Shown piece by piece: positions 50,548-61,035 of a stretch of DNA of 64,000 nucleotides. The position numbers and the translations under genes were made by a program. A model generated the notes under the pieces. The model saw only the letters and a program-made list of their open reading frames with translations, ran no database searches and was not told the DNA's origin. The stretch covers positions 1 to 64,000 of the forward strand of contig WHUZ01000131.1 in assembly GCA_015179045.1 (NCBI GenBank), given 5' to 3'. Each line of letters opens with the position of its first letter. The first letter of the stretch is position 1. The DNA is from Kalaharituber pfeilii (lineage: Eukaryota > Ascomycota > Pezizomycetes > Pezizales > Pezizaceae).

Positions 50548-52653
50548 CTAGTTTTCCGACTCGGATTCGTCGAGAGTGGTGATGCGGGATGCTAAGCTGC
50601 GAGCCTGCGTCCCAGCCGAGTCTCCTTTGTTTTCTTGTTTAATCTTCCTTACCTCCTTTTTGTCCTCCTTCTTATCGTCATCTCTCTTCCTCTTATTACC
50701 CGACTGATTAGTTTGCTGGGTCATCTTCCACTCCTTCACTATCTCCGTAGCCACGCACTTGCTGAAAGTGTGGCCTTTTCTTCCACAGCGAGAGCATTTC
50801 CCATCGGCCTTCCATTTGGCACTGAGTTCCTTGGAGGATCCGGGGAGGTATGGGTTGGGCTTAGAGGTCGTAGATTCCACACTGTCCTTCTTCTTGTCCA
50901 CAGATTGTTTCCCTTTGAATGGCCACTAGGTTTGTTACCACCACTGTGACCCACAACTTGCGTTGTTCGCTCGTCCCGCATGCCAACCGCTATTACGCGT
51001 TTGCACCAGTCATCAAGCGATTCATTGGGTACTCCTGGCTGCATGAGGAAGAATTGGGCAATGTTTCTTTTCAACCCTTTGACCACCTTGTCCTTGAACG
51101 TTTTATCGTCGTAATTGGCGAGGTGGTTCATTTTCTTCATGGCGTTGATATAGTCCATGATTTTGCCCTTCTGCGTGTGGGTGTCGAGTTTATCTCGCAT
51201 TTGCTGCTCTTGCATGTGGATTCCCATTCCCTCTGCCAAATCGTCCATCCATTTTTCCAATGTGGTATCTCTCCGAGCCCCGGACCATGTACATGTTTGT
51301 TTTGGCTATGCCATTCTGCTGCCTCCTTGGTTAGAGATCGGGATGCATACAGAATTTTGGTATCTTCTTCAGCAAAGGTTCGGCGGTGCTCTCGGAGGTA
51401 TACTAAGTCCATTACTTCCGACTTCCACACTTGTAATCCGTCCAAGTGACCGTCCCAAGTTCTTAGAGTCGGGAGGCGGGCAAATGGGATGTACTGGCCA
51501 GTGGGCTCGGGTTCAGGTGAATCCCATCGTCTAGTCCCATGCCTGGCTTTCTTTTTCGGAGGAGGAGATGGTGCTGGTCGGATGGAGAGGATGGTGGTCA
51601 CTGTTCGTGCCGGAGATGGTGATCTTGTTGGCGGTCGAGATGGTGGAAGCGCAACTTCTAGAGCTGCTACTTTGTCTTGTAGTTCTTTATTCTGGTTCTT
51701 GAGGGAGGTGATTTCCGCTTCTAATATCGTTACCTGTCCTTGACCGGCTCTAATAACGTCTTCTTGGGATAGGATTTTCCCTTCTAGGTCCTTCTGCTCC
51801 ACCTTTTGTTTGTCGAGGAGGATCCTGGCATCCTGTAATTGAGACTCCAAGGCGGCAACCATGGCTCTCTTCTCGTCTAAGGCCTTGATAATAGTAGCAT
51901 TTGCGTCCTTGGTGTACTGCTGCTCTAGGTTCCGTATCTTTTCCGTGGTATCTGCCTCCCACTTGAGTTTGGCAGTCTCCATTTCGAGTCGGTACTTCTC
52001 GGCGGCGGCTAGGACTGTTGCTTCGTGATCGGCTTTTTCCTTCCCTAGCTGTTCCCGAAGCTTGGTTTCCCAAGCTTGGGCTTCGGCTTGGATTTGTGCT
52101 TCATAACGTTGCTTGTACTTGTTAGCATCGTGCTTGAGTTGCTGTTGGAGATTGATGAATTCCTGTTTTAGGAATTCGGCTTCTAATTCTTCTTTTCGGT
52201 CAACGTCCATTGCTACCGGTAGTTCTGTCGGTAGTGGGCGGCTTATCTCGCTTCGGGTTTTTTCGAGCTCATCTGCTATATTTTCTTTAAGCTGTGAAAC
52301 TAAATTCCACGCCCATGAGGAGAATTGTGCTATTAGTGAGCTGACATGTCCCGGATTCACTGCCTCTAAGATAGGAATCAGAAGGGTAAGCTTCTCTTGT
52401 CTCTGCAGGATCAATTGATCCACGCGGCTTTGGTGGATCTGAATCCAATTTAGTTCTTGAGTGTCTTCGATGCGCAGTTGCTGGGACTGAGACTTTGCTC
52501 GGGTCGGAGTCCTGGTCTTGGAGTGGTGGTGAGGGCGGATTGTGCTGCTTCCGCACTGGATTCCGAATCCATTTCATCTTTAGATCTCCAATAGACTAGT
52601 TCATTCCCAGCAGTTAATAGCTTGGGGATCTCAGGGAAGTTGTATGACGCCAT
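50548..52653 (-). pseudogene. Gypsy-alpha copy 2 gag
   Basis: Starts MASYNFPEIPKLLTAGNELV at 52653, slips frame near 52480-52500 and 52310, then runs open for 428 codons (52423-51137). That stretch has a long coiled coil (KWEADTTEKIRNLEQQYTKD ... LEAEITSLKNQNKELQDKVA) and the capsid N-terminus (WDGHLDGLQVWKSEVMDLVY). After a slip near 51280 it continues through MDYINAMKKMNHLANYDDKT and LKRNIAQFFLMQPGVPNESL. The last frame carries an intact C-x2-C-x4-H-x4-C knuckle, CSRCGRKGHTFSKC, and a basic end. Copy 1 has lost this knuckle. Confidence 0.87.
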
Positions 52654-52701
52654 TGTTGGTTATTTGTGAGGTTGTGGCGAAACGAGACCTAACAAATATA
52701 G

Positions 52702-53344
52702 TGTTACGGGGTACGTTGAGGGTAAGCCGTTTACTAAATAACTAAGTGCAACGTGAAATATAATTAAATATAAGTCACGGAAAATAAAGTAGTTAAGGTA
52801 GTAAGAAAGCTTTATATTTGTTAGGGTTGAGTTCCGGGTCCTTGCCCTTCTAACTCCGGGGGTCAGGCTTCTTATTTATACAAAATATAATTCTTCAAAG
52901 CTGTTAACAAATTCAGCTTGAACGGAATCCGGAGATCAAGCCGGACCCTGAAAAATGCCAAGTGACAGCCTTTCTTTTTGACCAACCCTTACAATAAATC
53001 CTAAGACAACAAATACGAGAACTTGAAACCTCTAATGCAAGCCTCTATCTAAAAATACCATTATAACTCCAATTGCTATGCAAAGACCAATAGCAAAGAA
53101 AAGATAAGAAAAGGTTATCGTACAAGTAAAGAATTAGTACAACAGGAACTACTGGAAGAGTTAGTAACCAAGATTGCTAATCTTAGTAGCTACTTACTTC
53201 TTAACCGAGAAAGCTCCACTACCACTAGCCTGACTAGTATCGGGTTAGCTAAACACTCGACCAGCGGGCCTTATAGTTGGTAGTACCTTTTGACGACACT
53301 TAGCAAGACGGTGTTATAGCATGAGAATAATTATGCCTGTAACA
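52702..53344 (-). mobile_element. Gypsy-alpha copy 2, 5' LTR
   Basis: 643 bp, nearly identical to 45839-46481. The adjacent sense sequence has TTAGGTCTCGTTTCGCC where copy 1 has TTGGGTCTCG. Confidence 0.94.
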
Positions 53345-54480
53345 CCAACCTTCCTCAAAAACCGTTGTCCCCAGAATTGCTGCCACCTGCATTCCTACTG
53401 CCTCTACCGATCTTGCTTCTCCCTTCTTTCCCTTCTCCTTCAGCTCATTCCTTCTCTTATCTAGGACCTGTGCTGCATGCACGAGTGCTATAACCTCCTT
53501 CTCTTCCTCTCCTAGTTCTTCTTCCTCCCTCTTACCCCCTTCCTCCTCCTCCTCCTCCTCTTCTTCTTTCTCCTCCTCCTCCACTCCCTCTGCTTCATCC
53601 CCCATTTCTTCATCCTCTTCTTCGTCCTCACTCTCTCCTTCTACTTCCCCTATCCCTTGCTCTTCTTGTTCTTTCTCTACTACTGGTGGGAGAGCTGGTA
53701 CTACCAGCTCTAAGTCCAGCTGGGAGTCTCCTACCTCCCACTGCCCTCCCTCCTCCTACCCCCTCTTTCTCTTCCTGCACATGGAGATGCGCTTCTATCT
53801 CTCTCTCTCTCCTCTCTCCTTCCCCAACCCATCATAACCCTCGTTGTTCTTGCTGCCTATGAAAAACTACCAGTGGTCCCTTTCTTACCACAATACACTC
53901 CTTAGTAGCATTCTCTAAAACTTCTACCTCTTTTTCCACTGCGATCCCATCCTTTCCATCCTGGTACTGTCTAAAGATCGCAGCATCCTTGCTCCAAGAC
54001 CTGACTAGTCTCCCTACCTCCGTGATATCTGTCAGCTTCTCCGTCTCTATCCACGTAACTTCCGGTACCCCCTCCTCTGTGCCGCTTCCACTGCATCTCT
54101 TCTTAGCTCTTCGATCATATCGAGTCTGCCATCAAATTCTCCCCCTTCCTGAATGCCCTTTCTACTCTCTCCTTCACCGTAATCATATCTCCTTCCTCCC
54201 CCAACCTTGCCTGCCACCAATTCTTCCTCTCCCACGTGTGAATGGCATCAATAGCCAACATCTCATTCCTATCAATGACGTAGACCTCTCCCGTCCATCC
54301 ATCTCCTACTGGCCCCAAAAACTCCATCCCTGCTACTTCTTCTCCCGACATCCTTTTCTGCTTCCTTAACTTATTTCTTCTTCTAAAATCTGCCGCTTGT
54401 GTCGCTACCTGATATGGTATGCCGCCGCTCTTAGGTTGCACCTTACTGTATTCGGCAGGTATTGCTTGTTCTGAGTCACT
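53345..54480 (-). pseudogene. Unidentified acidic protein gene, relic
   Basis: Minus-strand coding-like fragments. The upstream piece (54441-54115) is KLRKQKRMSGEEVAGMEFLG, GEVYVIDRNEMLAIDAIHTW and MITVKERVERAFRKGENL. The downstream piece (to about 53350) has a long glutamate tract and ALVHAAQVLDKRRNELKEKG, GMQVAAILGTTVFEEGW. Frames change several times between them. Composition suggests a retroelement ORF1/gag or a nuclear acidic protein, but I recognise no family. It is cut by gypsy-alpha copy 2. Confidence 0.45.
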
Positions 54481-55330
54481 ATTCCCTTTCAGGTTTTAGT
54501 TCGATAGGTCAGTCAGCACTACCAGGGCTGTGCTAGCACCAATTGGGTGCAACTGCCCCTATTCCTCGAAATTGTATTGGAAATCTTCCAAAACTTCTGA
54601 AAACTTAACCTTGGAGAAATGACTCGCGATCTTCTGAATTCTGTAGAATATAGGTGATATTCTTTCTCGGGCAGTCCCGAGCTTCGCTTTAGTCTAACTT
54701 TTGTTTTCTGGATGCGCCCGGAAGGTTGTCTTCTTCCAAGCGCTCGTTCTGTGAAAGTAGTTGATTAGTTAGGAGTATGCCAGATAGACTCTGAGCTATT
54801 ATTGCTGCTGGTGACAATGAACGGCTTGCATTGAATGATATGTATCCATTGGTTAAACCAGACATGCAGTGGCTGTTCAAACTGAAGCATTAGAGAGCTT
54901 TGGCAACATCCTTGTAATTTTCCCCGTAATGGTGCGCCACATCGTTGCCGTGACAATGGTGGCTTTGTTTACACGAAACTCCATAATTACGGCACATCTT
55001 TGAGCAATGCCCACAAGTATTCAACCAAGTCAGATTGCCTTCAAGCTTTTATAAAATTAATATCTATCATGAAAACTACCTTACAATTTTTGTTAATCCC
55101 CTTTCACAGATGCCTGCAGTATTATTTTATATATAACTTTTATTCATACAATCATCAGGAAAGAAAAAAATGCGTCAGGAAGCTATATAGGTGCGTCCCA
55201 GGGCTGTCTAGTATATTTCTGCCTTCTTTGCGCCATGGGCGTCCTGACGTGGGTAGTACGAGGTCAATGCCAGGATACAACCATTGATATTATGTGTCCA
55301 GACACACACCTGAACTACTATCATGATTAT
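54481..55330. other. No recognisable gene
   Basis: Mixed A+T-rich sequence with short frames only. Confidence 0.4.
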
Positions 55331-55469
55331 CAGGACGCAACAGCACCACTATACCGCCAGGACACAATTGCACTTCTATACTGCCAGGACACAATTGCAA
55401 TAATGTACAATCAGGACGCAATTAGGGTCTGTTTGGCGGGGAAGTAAATTATTACTTCCCCGCCACACA

Positions 55470-55593
55470 GGAGGATCCGGGGGTCTCTACTATACTCTTT
55501 TCTTTCCTTTATTTAATATGTAACTAAACATCACCATAGCCCTTAGGGTGGCACGCGATTAATGATATTAAAAAAAAAAAAAAAAAAAAAAAA
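55470..55593 (+). mobile_element. LINE-A 3' tail, plus strand
   Basis: 3'UTR-like pyrimidine stretch, then CATCACCATAGCCCTTAGGG, TGGCACGCGATTAATGATAT and poly(A). The left boundary is uncertain. Confidence 0.75.
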
Positions 55594-55614
55594 GGAGCCC
55601 AATTGCATTACTGT

Positions 55615-55659
55615 TTTTTTTTTTTTTTTTCATTACTCGCGTGCCGCCTTTTTGCGAGG
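55615..55659 (-). mobile_element. 45-bp LINE-A tail insertion (shortest)
   Basis: AATTGCATTACTGT at 55601-55614 and 55660-55673 is an exact 14-bp duplication. The insert is poly(T) and CATTACTCGCGTGCCGCC then TTTTTGCGAGG: the outer hairpin stem is kept while the inner stem-loop is replaced by five T residues. Confidence 0.92.
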
Positions 55660-55734
55660 AATTGCATTACTGTGCTGTCAGGACGCAATTGTATTACTAT
55701 AGTAACTATACTGTCAGGATGCAATGCAATACTA

Positions 55735-56668
55735 TACTGTGATGCACGACATCTCGACGCACACCACAATTCGACGCACTTTCCCACCAAAACTAGCCAC
55801 GCAGAAGAGCGTGTACCTCAACCACTAGAGCAGAATTTTGTAAGCACTATTTAGAGACACTAAATAAATACTTGTTCTTCATGTTTAGCACCTCTGCTCG
55901 CTCAAAGAAAGCATTCTCAAGGAATTATGGCACAGCGAAATTTGTAACAATGTCTTGGCGTTTATTTGTATGGGATTCTCATACAATATTTCAGCGGACT
56001 GAACATACTACTCTTTTTTAGCACTATCACACCAATGGCCATAGTCTTGTGATTAAAGGGTCTCTCCTAGCTGTATATTGACTCACTTGACTTTATTCAG
56101 TCCATTTTGATATATTGCATAGTTGGCATGCTGATATATATTTTCAGGTCCCTCTTCCGAGCCCTGCCATGGCGAACAGCTAATTACAAGCGGGGTCACG
56201 TGATATAAAAAAAATAAAATAAAAAAAGGTCCTCTTCCGATACTATTCATATGTAATATTTGTATAAGAATGAAAATATTTTGAACAACTCAATGATTAC
56301 TTCAAGGATTTTGTTGATGCCATTCATGTATATCTCCATAGAGATAAATTACTCAAATAAAGTGTTTAAATGTTTCTATTGAATGAATTGCAGGTGCAGT
56401 GGGTAGATTTCCATATCTGCAATTTTACCGCAAAAATATATTCTAAGATTTATGTGCAAATGTGCAGAGATATAATTCATCCATAACTACTTTTTTTTTA
56501 AAAAAATAGAGATGCAGGATCTGAAGAATGATGCTTGCTTTAAGCCTCCTAAAAGGAGCATAGAAAAGTAGGTTCTGTTCGTGGGGATATACAGGTTCTC
56601 ATTCGCTCAGTTTTGGTGGGAAAGTGCGTCGAATTGTGGTGTGCGTCGAGATGTGGTGAAACACAGTA
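55735..56668. mobile_element. Inverted-repeat DNA element (mariner-like, non-autonomous)
   Basis: A perfect 46-bp inverted repeat at 55749-55794 and 56609-56654, starting ACATCTCGACGCACACCACA inward. Outside it the ends continue as TA-CTGTG and CACAG-TA, compatible with a TA target duplication. No transposase. A LINE-B tail is nested at 56161-56226. Confidence 0.75.
56161..56226 (+). mobile_element. 66-bp LINE-B tail insertion
   Basis: GCCCTGCCATGGCGAACAGC, then TAATTACAAGCGGGGTCACG, TGATAT and an A-rich tail. The flanks AGGTCCCTCTTCCGA (56146-56160) and AGGTCCTCTTCCGA (56227-56240) are a target duplication with one base difference in the C run. Confidence 0.87.
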
Positions 56669-57285
56669 TGGTTGGGGAGGAGCGCCGTTCTAGCTCCATA
56701 TCTGATGTAATTACTTGTTCAATTAATATATTCATTCTATATACATGCCAATATATCAATAGATCTACACCAAAGGGCCTGTTATGCTATGACTATGCTG
56801 CGACAATGAATCCAACAGGCCGGTCCAGACCATCCAGGCTGGCCCAGGCCAATCAGGGCGGTCCAAGCCAACCAGACCATTTATGTAAATTCAAGCGATT
56901 GTAAAATTTACCCCAGGTGAATTAGATTTGAATAATCCTGGATATTTCCACTATCAGTAATTCACAGTCACCCATTAGGTAAAATTTCTAATAATAATCA
57001 ATGTTATTAACCTCTCAGATTCGACGGCCTATAACTCTATAAGTTTCTAATGGAATCAAGCAGTGGTTCTGAAGCAGAAGGGGTGTCGAAGTCTGAAAAT
57101 ACAGAGCTAAACTGGCTGGAGGAGAGTTGTGAATATTGGGAAATTTCGCTGAAGGTATCATTATCGAAGAATTGAGTCCTGTCTGTTGTATTATCTGGAA
57201 TGTCCGCTATTTCTAAAATATATATGAAGTGTGATACATATTTGACTAAAGTCGTGGACCGATGCTGTTTTAAATTCTAGATATA

Positions 57286-57670
57286 GTTTTTTTTTTTTTT
57301 TTTTATATCAATACTCGCTTGCCGCCTGTAAGGCCATGGCGAGGTATTATGTTAAATACATAGGTCATACTAGTAACGTTCACTAAACAGAAAGGAAAGA
57401 AAACCTAGTCCCCCGTTCCGTCCTCTCCCAACATCTCCATCAGCCCCTGTAGCGGATCATCCTCCCCTTCCCCGCGTTTTGGTGGTTTTCGAATTGCTGC
57501 CATGCCACCTGGCCATCTCTTCTGCCACGCTCTGCAATCGTTCAGCAAATGTCCAGTGGTCTCCTCCGCCTCTCCGCACCACCTGCACTCCGGGTCTGTC
57601 GCCTCCCCTATGTGGTGTCTCCAGGCGCGTAAGCCTTTCGGGGAGATTCTACTCATTTCAATACTCAAAC
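57286..57670 (-). mobile_element. LINE-A 3' fragment
   Basis: Poly(T), the hairpin with outer stem CTCGC/GCGAG and inner stem GCCT/AGGC, then the 3'UTR and ORF2 C-terminus. The left edge is clear; the right edge is about 57665-57690 and no duplication was found. Confidence 0.85.
57405..57668 (-). pseudogene. LINE-A ORF2 C-terminus
   Basis: 87 open codons: RISPKGLRAWRHHIGEATDP, then the finger CRWCGEAEETTGHLLNDC (C-x2-C-x8-H-x4-C), WQKRWPGG and an acidic end with a normal stop. It matches the C-termini at 1865-2026 and 6514-6700. The frame is undamaged but 5'-truncated, so no function remains. The ATG at 57668 is fortuitous. Confidence 0.87.
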
Positions 57671-57813
57671 AATCTGGTAAACGCTGGCCTCAATTCAGCT
57701 GGATAGCTGTGGAGTGATTCGTTAAATTGGTTCGAACCTGCCTGAATGGCCTGGACCGGCCTGGTTGGCCTGATAGTTTTAGGCCGCCTGGGCCGGCCCT
57801 CACGGCCTGGCCT

Positions 57814-57874
57814 TTTTTTTTTTTTTTTTTTAATTTCACGTGACCCCGCATGCAGCTTTCCGCCATGGCAGGGC
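57814..57874 (-). mobile_element. 61-bp LINE-B tail insertion
   Basis: Poly(T), TTTCACGTGACCCCGCATGC, AGCTTTCCGCCATGGCAGGG. CACGGCCTGGCCT at 57801-57813 and 57875-57887 is the target duplication. Confidence 0.92.
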
Positions 57875-58399
57875 CACGGCCTGGCCTGATTGTCTAGGCC
57901 AGGCCAGGCCCAGAATTTCACGGTCCTAGTGAGCGGCACGAGCTGGCCTGGCATGAGCTCGAGCCAAGATCATGCTAGTGTTTTTCTTGACAGCTCGCTA
58001 AAATGCTTAGCCGGTGCAAGGTTTCATAAACTGTAAATACCTAATATAGTAATAATTAGAGACCTGGAGCTCATTCTGACCTACCAACAACTTTGAAATG
58101 CACAATTTAGCTCATAGTAGTGAGAAAGATGAAAATTTAGCTTAGTTTAGTTTAGTTTGTCAATATTATGTATATAATCAATCCAGGCTCTTGCCGCTCA
58201 CTACACGGTCAAGGCCAGTCCAGGCCTTCTGTTGACCTGGCCTGTTGGATTCATTGCTGCTGCGATACCACGCAAATGCTGCCATGCCTAGCGGATGCTA
58301 CTATACGGCATAGAATGGTACCATGCTGAGCGGATGCTGCCACACGCGAGAGGTTAGCCTTGACACGACGCGATGAGCATCATACCATAATCCACCTTG

Positions 58400-58795
58400 C
58401 TGCAATGCTGCGTGAATGCTGCCATGTTGTCGAACTTTCAGACTGTCAAGTGTCTAGTCTGGCGAGCTATGGAGGTGTCAAGCTGTCAAGCTGCCATCCA
58501 CGCGAAGTTAGCAATCAGCAGCGCGCGATGTGATGCGTGAGCGAATGGACTCAAGTACACTTACCTGCCGAATACCTTTTTTGCTTTGGACAGTGATTTC
58601 TGTTATTCATTCCTGTTTGCCATGAAAAGAGATGAAAGGCTCCCAGCTTACCTGTCATCCAGTCATTTTGTTGTCAAGTAGTTTGCTGTTTTGCAGTACC
58701 TCTGTTGCAGTGATAGTTGTTTTCATGAGCAGGAGACAGAAAGAGGGAGAGGGTAACAGTGATGCTAGAGGAGTCCCTCTGATTCCCCAACCTTC
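58400..58795 (+). repeat. Large inverted repeat, left arm
   Basis: The best-conserved part (58500-58795) pairs with 59370-59655 in reverse orientation with good similarity through about 290 bp, including AAAGAGATGAAAGGCT and CATCCAGTCATTTT. A short frame with a hydrophobic stretch (VILLSSSLLFCSTSVAV) exists in both arms but changes many residues, so it is probably non-coding. Confidence 0.82.
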
Positions 58796-58930
58796 TACTC
58801 CCTGTGGCTGGAGCGAGTACTACCGGCATGCCCAGAAGGCTCGGTTGGAGTAGTGTGGTTGCACCGACCCTGCAACTGTACGGTCGGAGTTACTTCTGCC
58901 AGCACCACCGTCTGTGCACCATGCCTAGTA

Positions 58931-58989
58931 TTTTTTTTTTTTTTTTTTTTTTATCATTAATCGCGTGCCGCCCTATGGGCTACGGCGAT
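58931..58989 (-). mobile_element. 59-bp LINE-A tail insertion
   Basis: ACCATGCCTAGTA (58918-58930) and ACCATCCCTAGTA (58990-59002) are the target duplication with one mismatch. The hairpin is ATCGC/GCGAT with inner stem GCCC/GGGC. Confidence 0.87.
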
Positions 58990-59369
58990 ACCATCCCTAG
59001 TAGCACGGCCACTCACATGTGAGTGCATGTATTGTAGAGTGGGAAATTTCTTGTTATAATAATCTATCTCACTTCTGGTCGTACAGTGGTAAAGCTTGTA
59101 CAATTTCTATTATTTCAATGCAAGGCTTCAATCAACATACATAGACCTGGAATGAGGGACGTTGTAGTGGAATCTATATTTGAAATTGCTCGAAAGGCCT
59201 GTTAGGCCATTGTCCGGTTCGAGACTGTATTAGACCTATGTGACCCTTTGAGAACTCTGGAGAACTGCTGGAAAACGGGATATGCATAATCGGAATGCAC
59301 AGGCCTCTGATATTTCCGATATTACTCGCCTCAGCCGCGCGCAGTGGGAGGTTGACATGTAGGAGGGAG

Positions 59370-59735
59370 GAATCAGAGGGACTTCTATAGTATCACTGTT
59401 ATACTCTCCCTTTTTCTGTCTCCTGCTGATGAAGACAACTACCACTGCAACAGAGGTATTGCAAAACAGCAAACTATTTGACAATAAAATGACTGGATGA
59501 CAGGTAAGCTGGTAGCCTTTCATCTCTTTTCATGGCTAACAGGAATAAATAACAGATATCACTGTCCAAAGCAAAAAAGGTATTCGGCAGGTAAGGGTAC
59601 TTGAGTCCATTCGCTCACGCATCGCGCTGCTGATTGCTAACTTCTCGTGGATGGCAGGTCAACAGCTCGATGCTCAACAGCATGGCAGCACATGAGTGAG
59701 TACCATAGCAGCGCGGTAGCAAGGTGGGTCCTGGT
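59370..59735 (-). repeat. Large inverted repeat, right arm
   Basis: Reverse complement of 58400-58795, clearest over 59370-59655. The ~575-bp spacer contains the LINE-A tail at 58931-58989. Confidence 0.82.
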
Positions 59736-59784
59736 ATCGTACCTATCGTGCCTGTGGTAATTCTAATTTCTCGAATCCGGCATT

Positions 59785-60155
59785 TAATATCATTAATCGC
59801 TTGCCGCCATGAGGGCTATGGCGATGTTTTAGGTACATGGTAAAAATTTGGAAATACAGTGGAAGATATGTGGAAAAAGAGAAGGAAAAGTAGGAATCCG
59901 TCGTCCCCGTCCTGCCATTCCTGTTATCCCGCCCAGTCCATTAGCTTGTTGATGTCCGTTTCCTTTGGAGGTCTGAGGAATTCATTTCCGCCTCCGGGGC
60001 ATTTAACCTTGCAGATTCTGCATTCTCCTGGTAGGTGTGCGGTGGTCTCCTCCTTTTCTCCACACCACCTGCACTCCGATCCGTCCGCTTTGCCCAGTTT
60101 GTGTTTCCATTGTCTCAGCCCTTTGCCCCCCGGAATGCCAGCTAGTTTGTTGTCT
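59785..60155 (-). mobile_element. LINE-A 3' fragment, minus strand
   Basis: Tail ATCGC/GCGAT hairpin near 59792-59823 without a long poly(A). ORF2 C-terminus from NKLAGIPGGKGLRQWKHKLG through CRWCGEKEETTAHLPGEC to KLMDWAG and a stop near 59930. No start codon in the fragment. Confidence 0.8.
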
Positions 60156-60277
60156 TCTTTCTTTCTTTATTTCTTATTCACCTCCTTTTCCGTTTTCTCC
60201 TTACAACTATCTCCTATGTATCTAATATCGCCATAGCCCTTGGGGCGGCATGCGATTACTGATGTAAAAGAAAAAAA
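60156..60277 (+). mobile_element. LINE-A tail, plus strand, head-to-head with previous
   Basis: Pyrimidine-rich 3'UTR, TATCGCCATAGCCCTTGGGG, CGGCATGCGATTACTGATGT and an A-rich end. Each fragment has its own 3' tail, so these are two insertions and not one twin-primed event. Confidence 0.75.
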
Positions 60278-60564
60278 GAATTTGCCCAAAACTTGGATTT
60301 CTGTATAGGACCAATAAGAGGGAAGTGATATCCTCGGGTTGAAGGACCGACGTAGCGGCTAGTAGGGCTCCAACTAGACTGGAAACTTGATTTTGACAAC
60401 CTTACCGAGAGAGATGATATCAAAGAAAAGTTGCCTGGGTAGTAGCTAGTACGACTAAGCTAAAAAAAAATTAAAAAAAAAACCCCCTTGGAACAAAATC
60501 TATATATCCATATCTCTTGTGCATCTGTATATGTCTTTCCGGGTCGCGTTCAGCCTTATTCTTT

Positions 60565-60566
<2 letters not shown>

Positions 60567-60601
<35 letters not shown>

Positions 60602-61035
60602 TCACGTAACCCCGCATACAGGCTATCAGCCTATGGCAGGGACCCATATACCCGGGCCAGGTTTGGAACACCTAACTACGGAATCTACATGCACATCTTG
60701 AGCACTCAGTGCTCTCCGTCCCCGGCTACCCCAGGTCGAGGCAGGCAAACCAGTACTCGACCGGGTCGCCCTCCACACCTTCTTGCTTCCACCCTTTCTC
60801 CTCTAGGTCCTCCCAGGACTGCCAGGTGACATGCGTCCCATCTTTGTCCTTCCTCTGGGGTCGCTCCAGTTCGGTGCACCTGAACACCACATGCTCAGCA
60901 CTCCATGCCTCACCACATGTACATTGTACCTCCTCGCCACTGACCATCCTCCTCCACATAGCTCCGCCTTTTCCAGTCCGCAGCCATGTGTAATTTGTGA
61001 GTGCTCGTACTGTGGTCACCACCACAAGCACGCTC
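60567..61035 (-). mobile_element. LINE family B, 3' end
   Basis: Poly(T), TTCACGTAACCCCGCATACA, GGCTATCAGCCTATGGCAGG, then the ORF2 C-terminus on the minus strand. Family B differs from A in both tail and C-terminal finger. Confidence 0.83.
60726..61031 (-). pseudogene. LINE-B ORF2 C-terminus
   Basis: 101 codons: VRALTNYTWLRTGKGGAMWR, CTCGEAWSAEHVVFRCTELE (a C-x-C-x7-H-x4-C finger), RPQRKDKDGTHVTWQSWEDL, ending DPVEYWFACLDLG. The same protein appears on the plus strand at 63080-63400. The finger and its SAEHVVF context are typical of reverse-transcriptase zinc-binding tails of fungal LINEs. 5'-truncated, frame intact. Confidence 0.83.

Larger units (their letters stand above)
45839..53344 (-). 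mobile_element. Ty3/gypsy chromovirus, family alpha, copy 2
   Basis: 7506 bp, minus strand, with 643-bp LTRs that differ at only two or three positions seen by eye, so this is a very young insertion. All domains are present, but single-base indels break gag and the protease/RT region. No target duplication: TAGAC precedes and CCAAC follows. Confidence 0.95.
55331..55733. repeat. 27-bp tandem repeat interrupted by LINE tails and a hairpin
   Basis: CAGGACACAATTGCACTTCT plus ATACTGC starts at 55331, 55358, 55385 and 55412. Related units resume at 55675-55733. Between them lie a 14-bp-arm hairpin (TGGCGGGGAAGTAA ... at 55434-55465), a plus-strand LINE-A tail ending near 55593 and a minus-strand LINE-A tail. 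Confidence 0.82.
56804..58257. mobile_element. hAT-like non-autonomous element with CAGGCC-rich ends
   Basis: Terminal inverted repeat CAATGAATCCAACAGGCC at 56804-56821 and its complement at 58239-58256. 8-bp direct flanks TGCTGCGA (56796-56803 and 58258-58265) are the length typical of hAT. Subterminal regions are rich in GGCCTG/CAGGCC. It contains a LINE-A fragment and a LINE-B tail. No transposase frame. Confidence 0.75.

Noticed and set aside
58632..59523. Small membrane protein encoded in both arms of the inverted repeat
   Set aside because: The two versions differ mainly by amino-acid-changing substitutions and lack supporting context.
59785..60277. Twin-priming inversion of a single LINE
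   Set aside because: Both fragments have their own family-A 3' tail, so two independent insertions explain the head-to-head arrangement.
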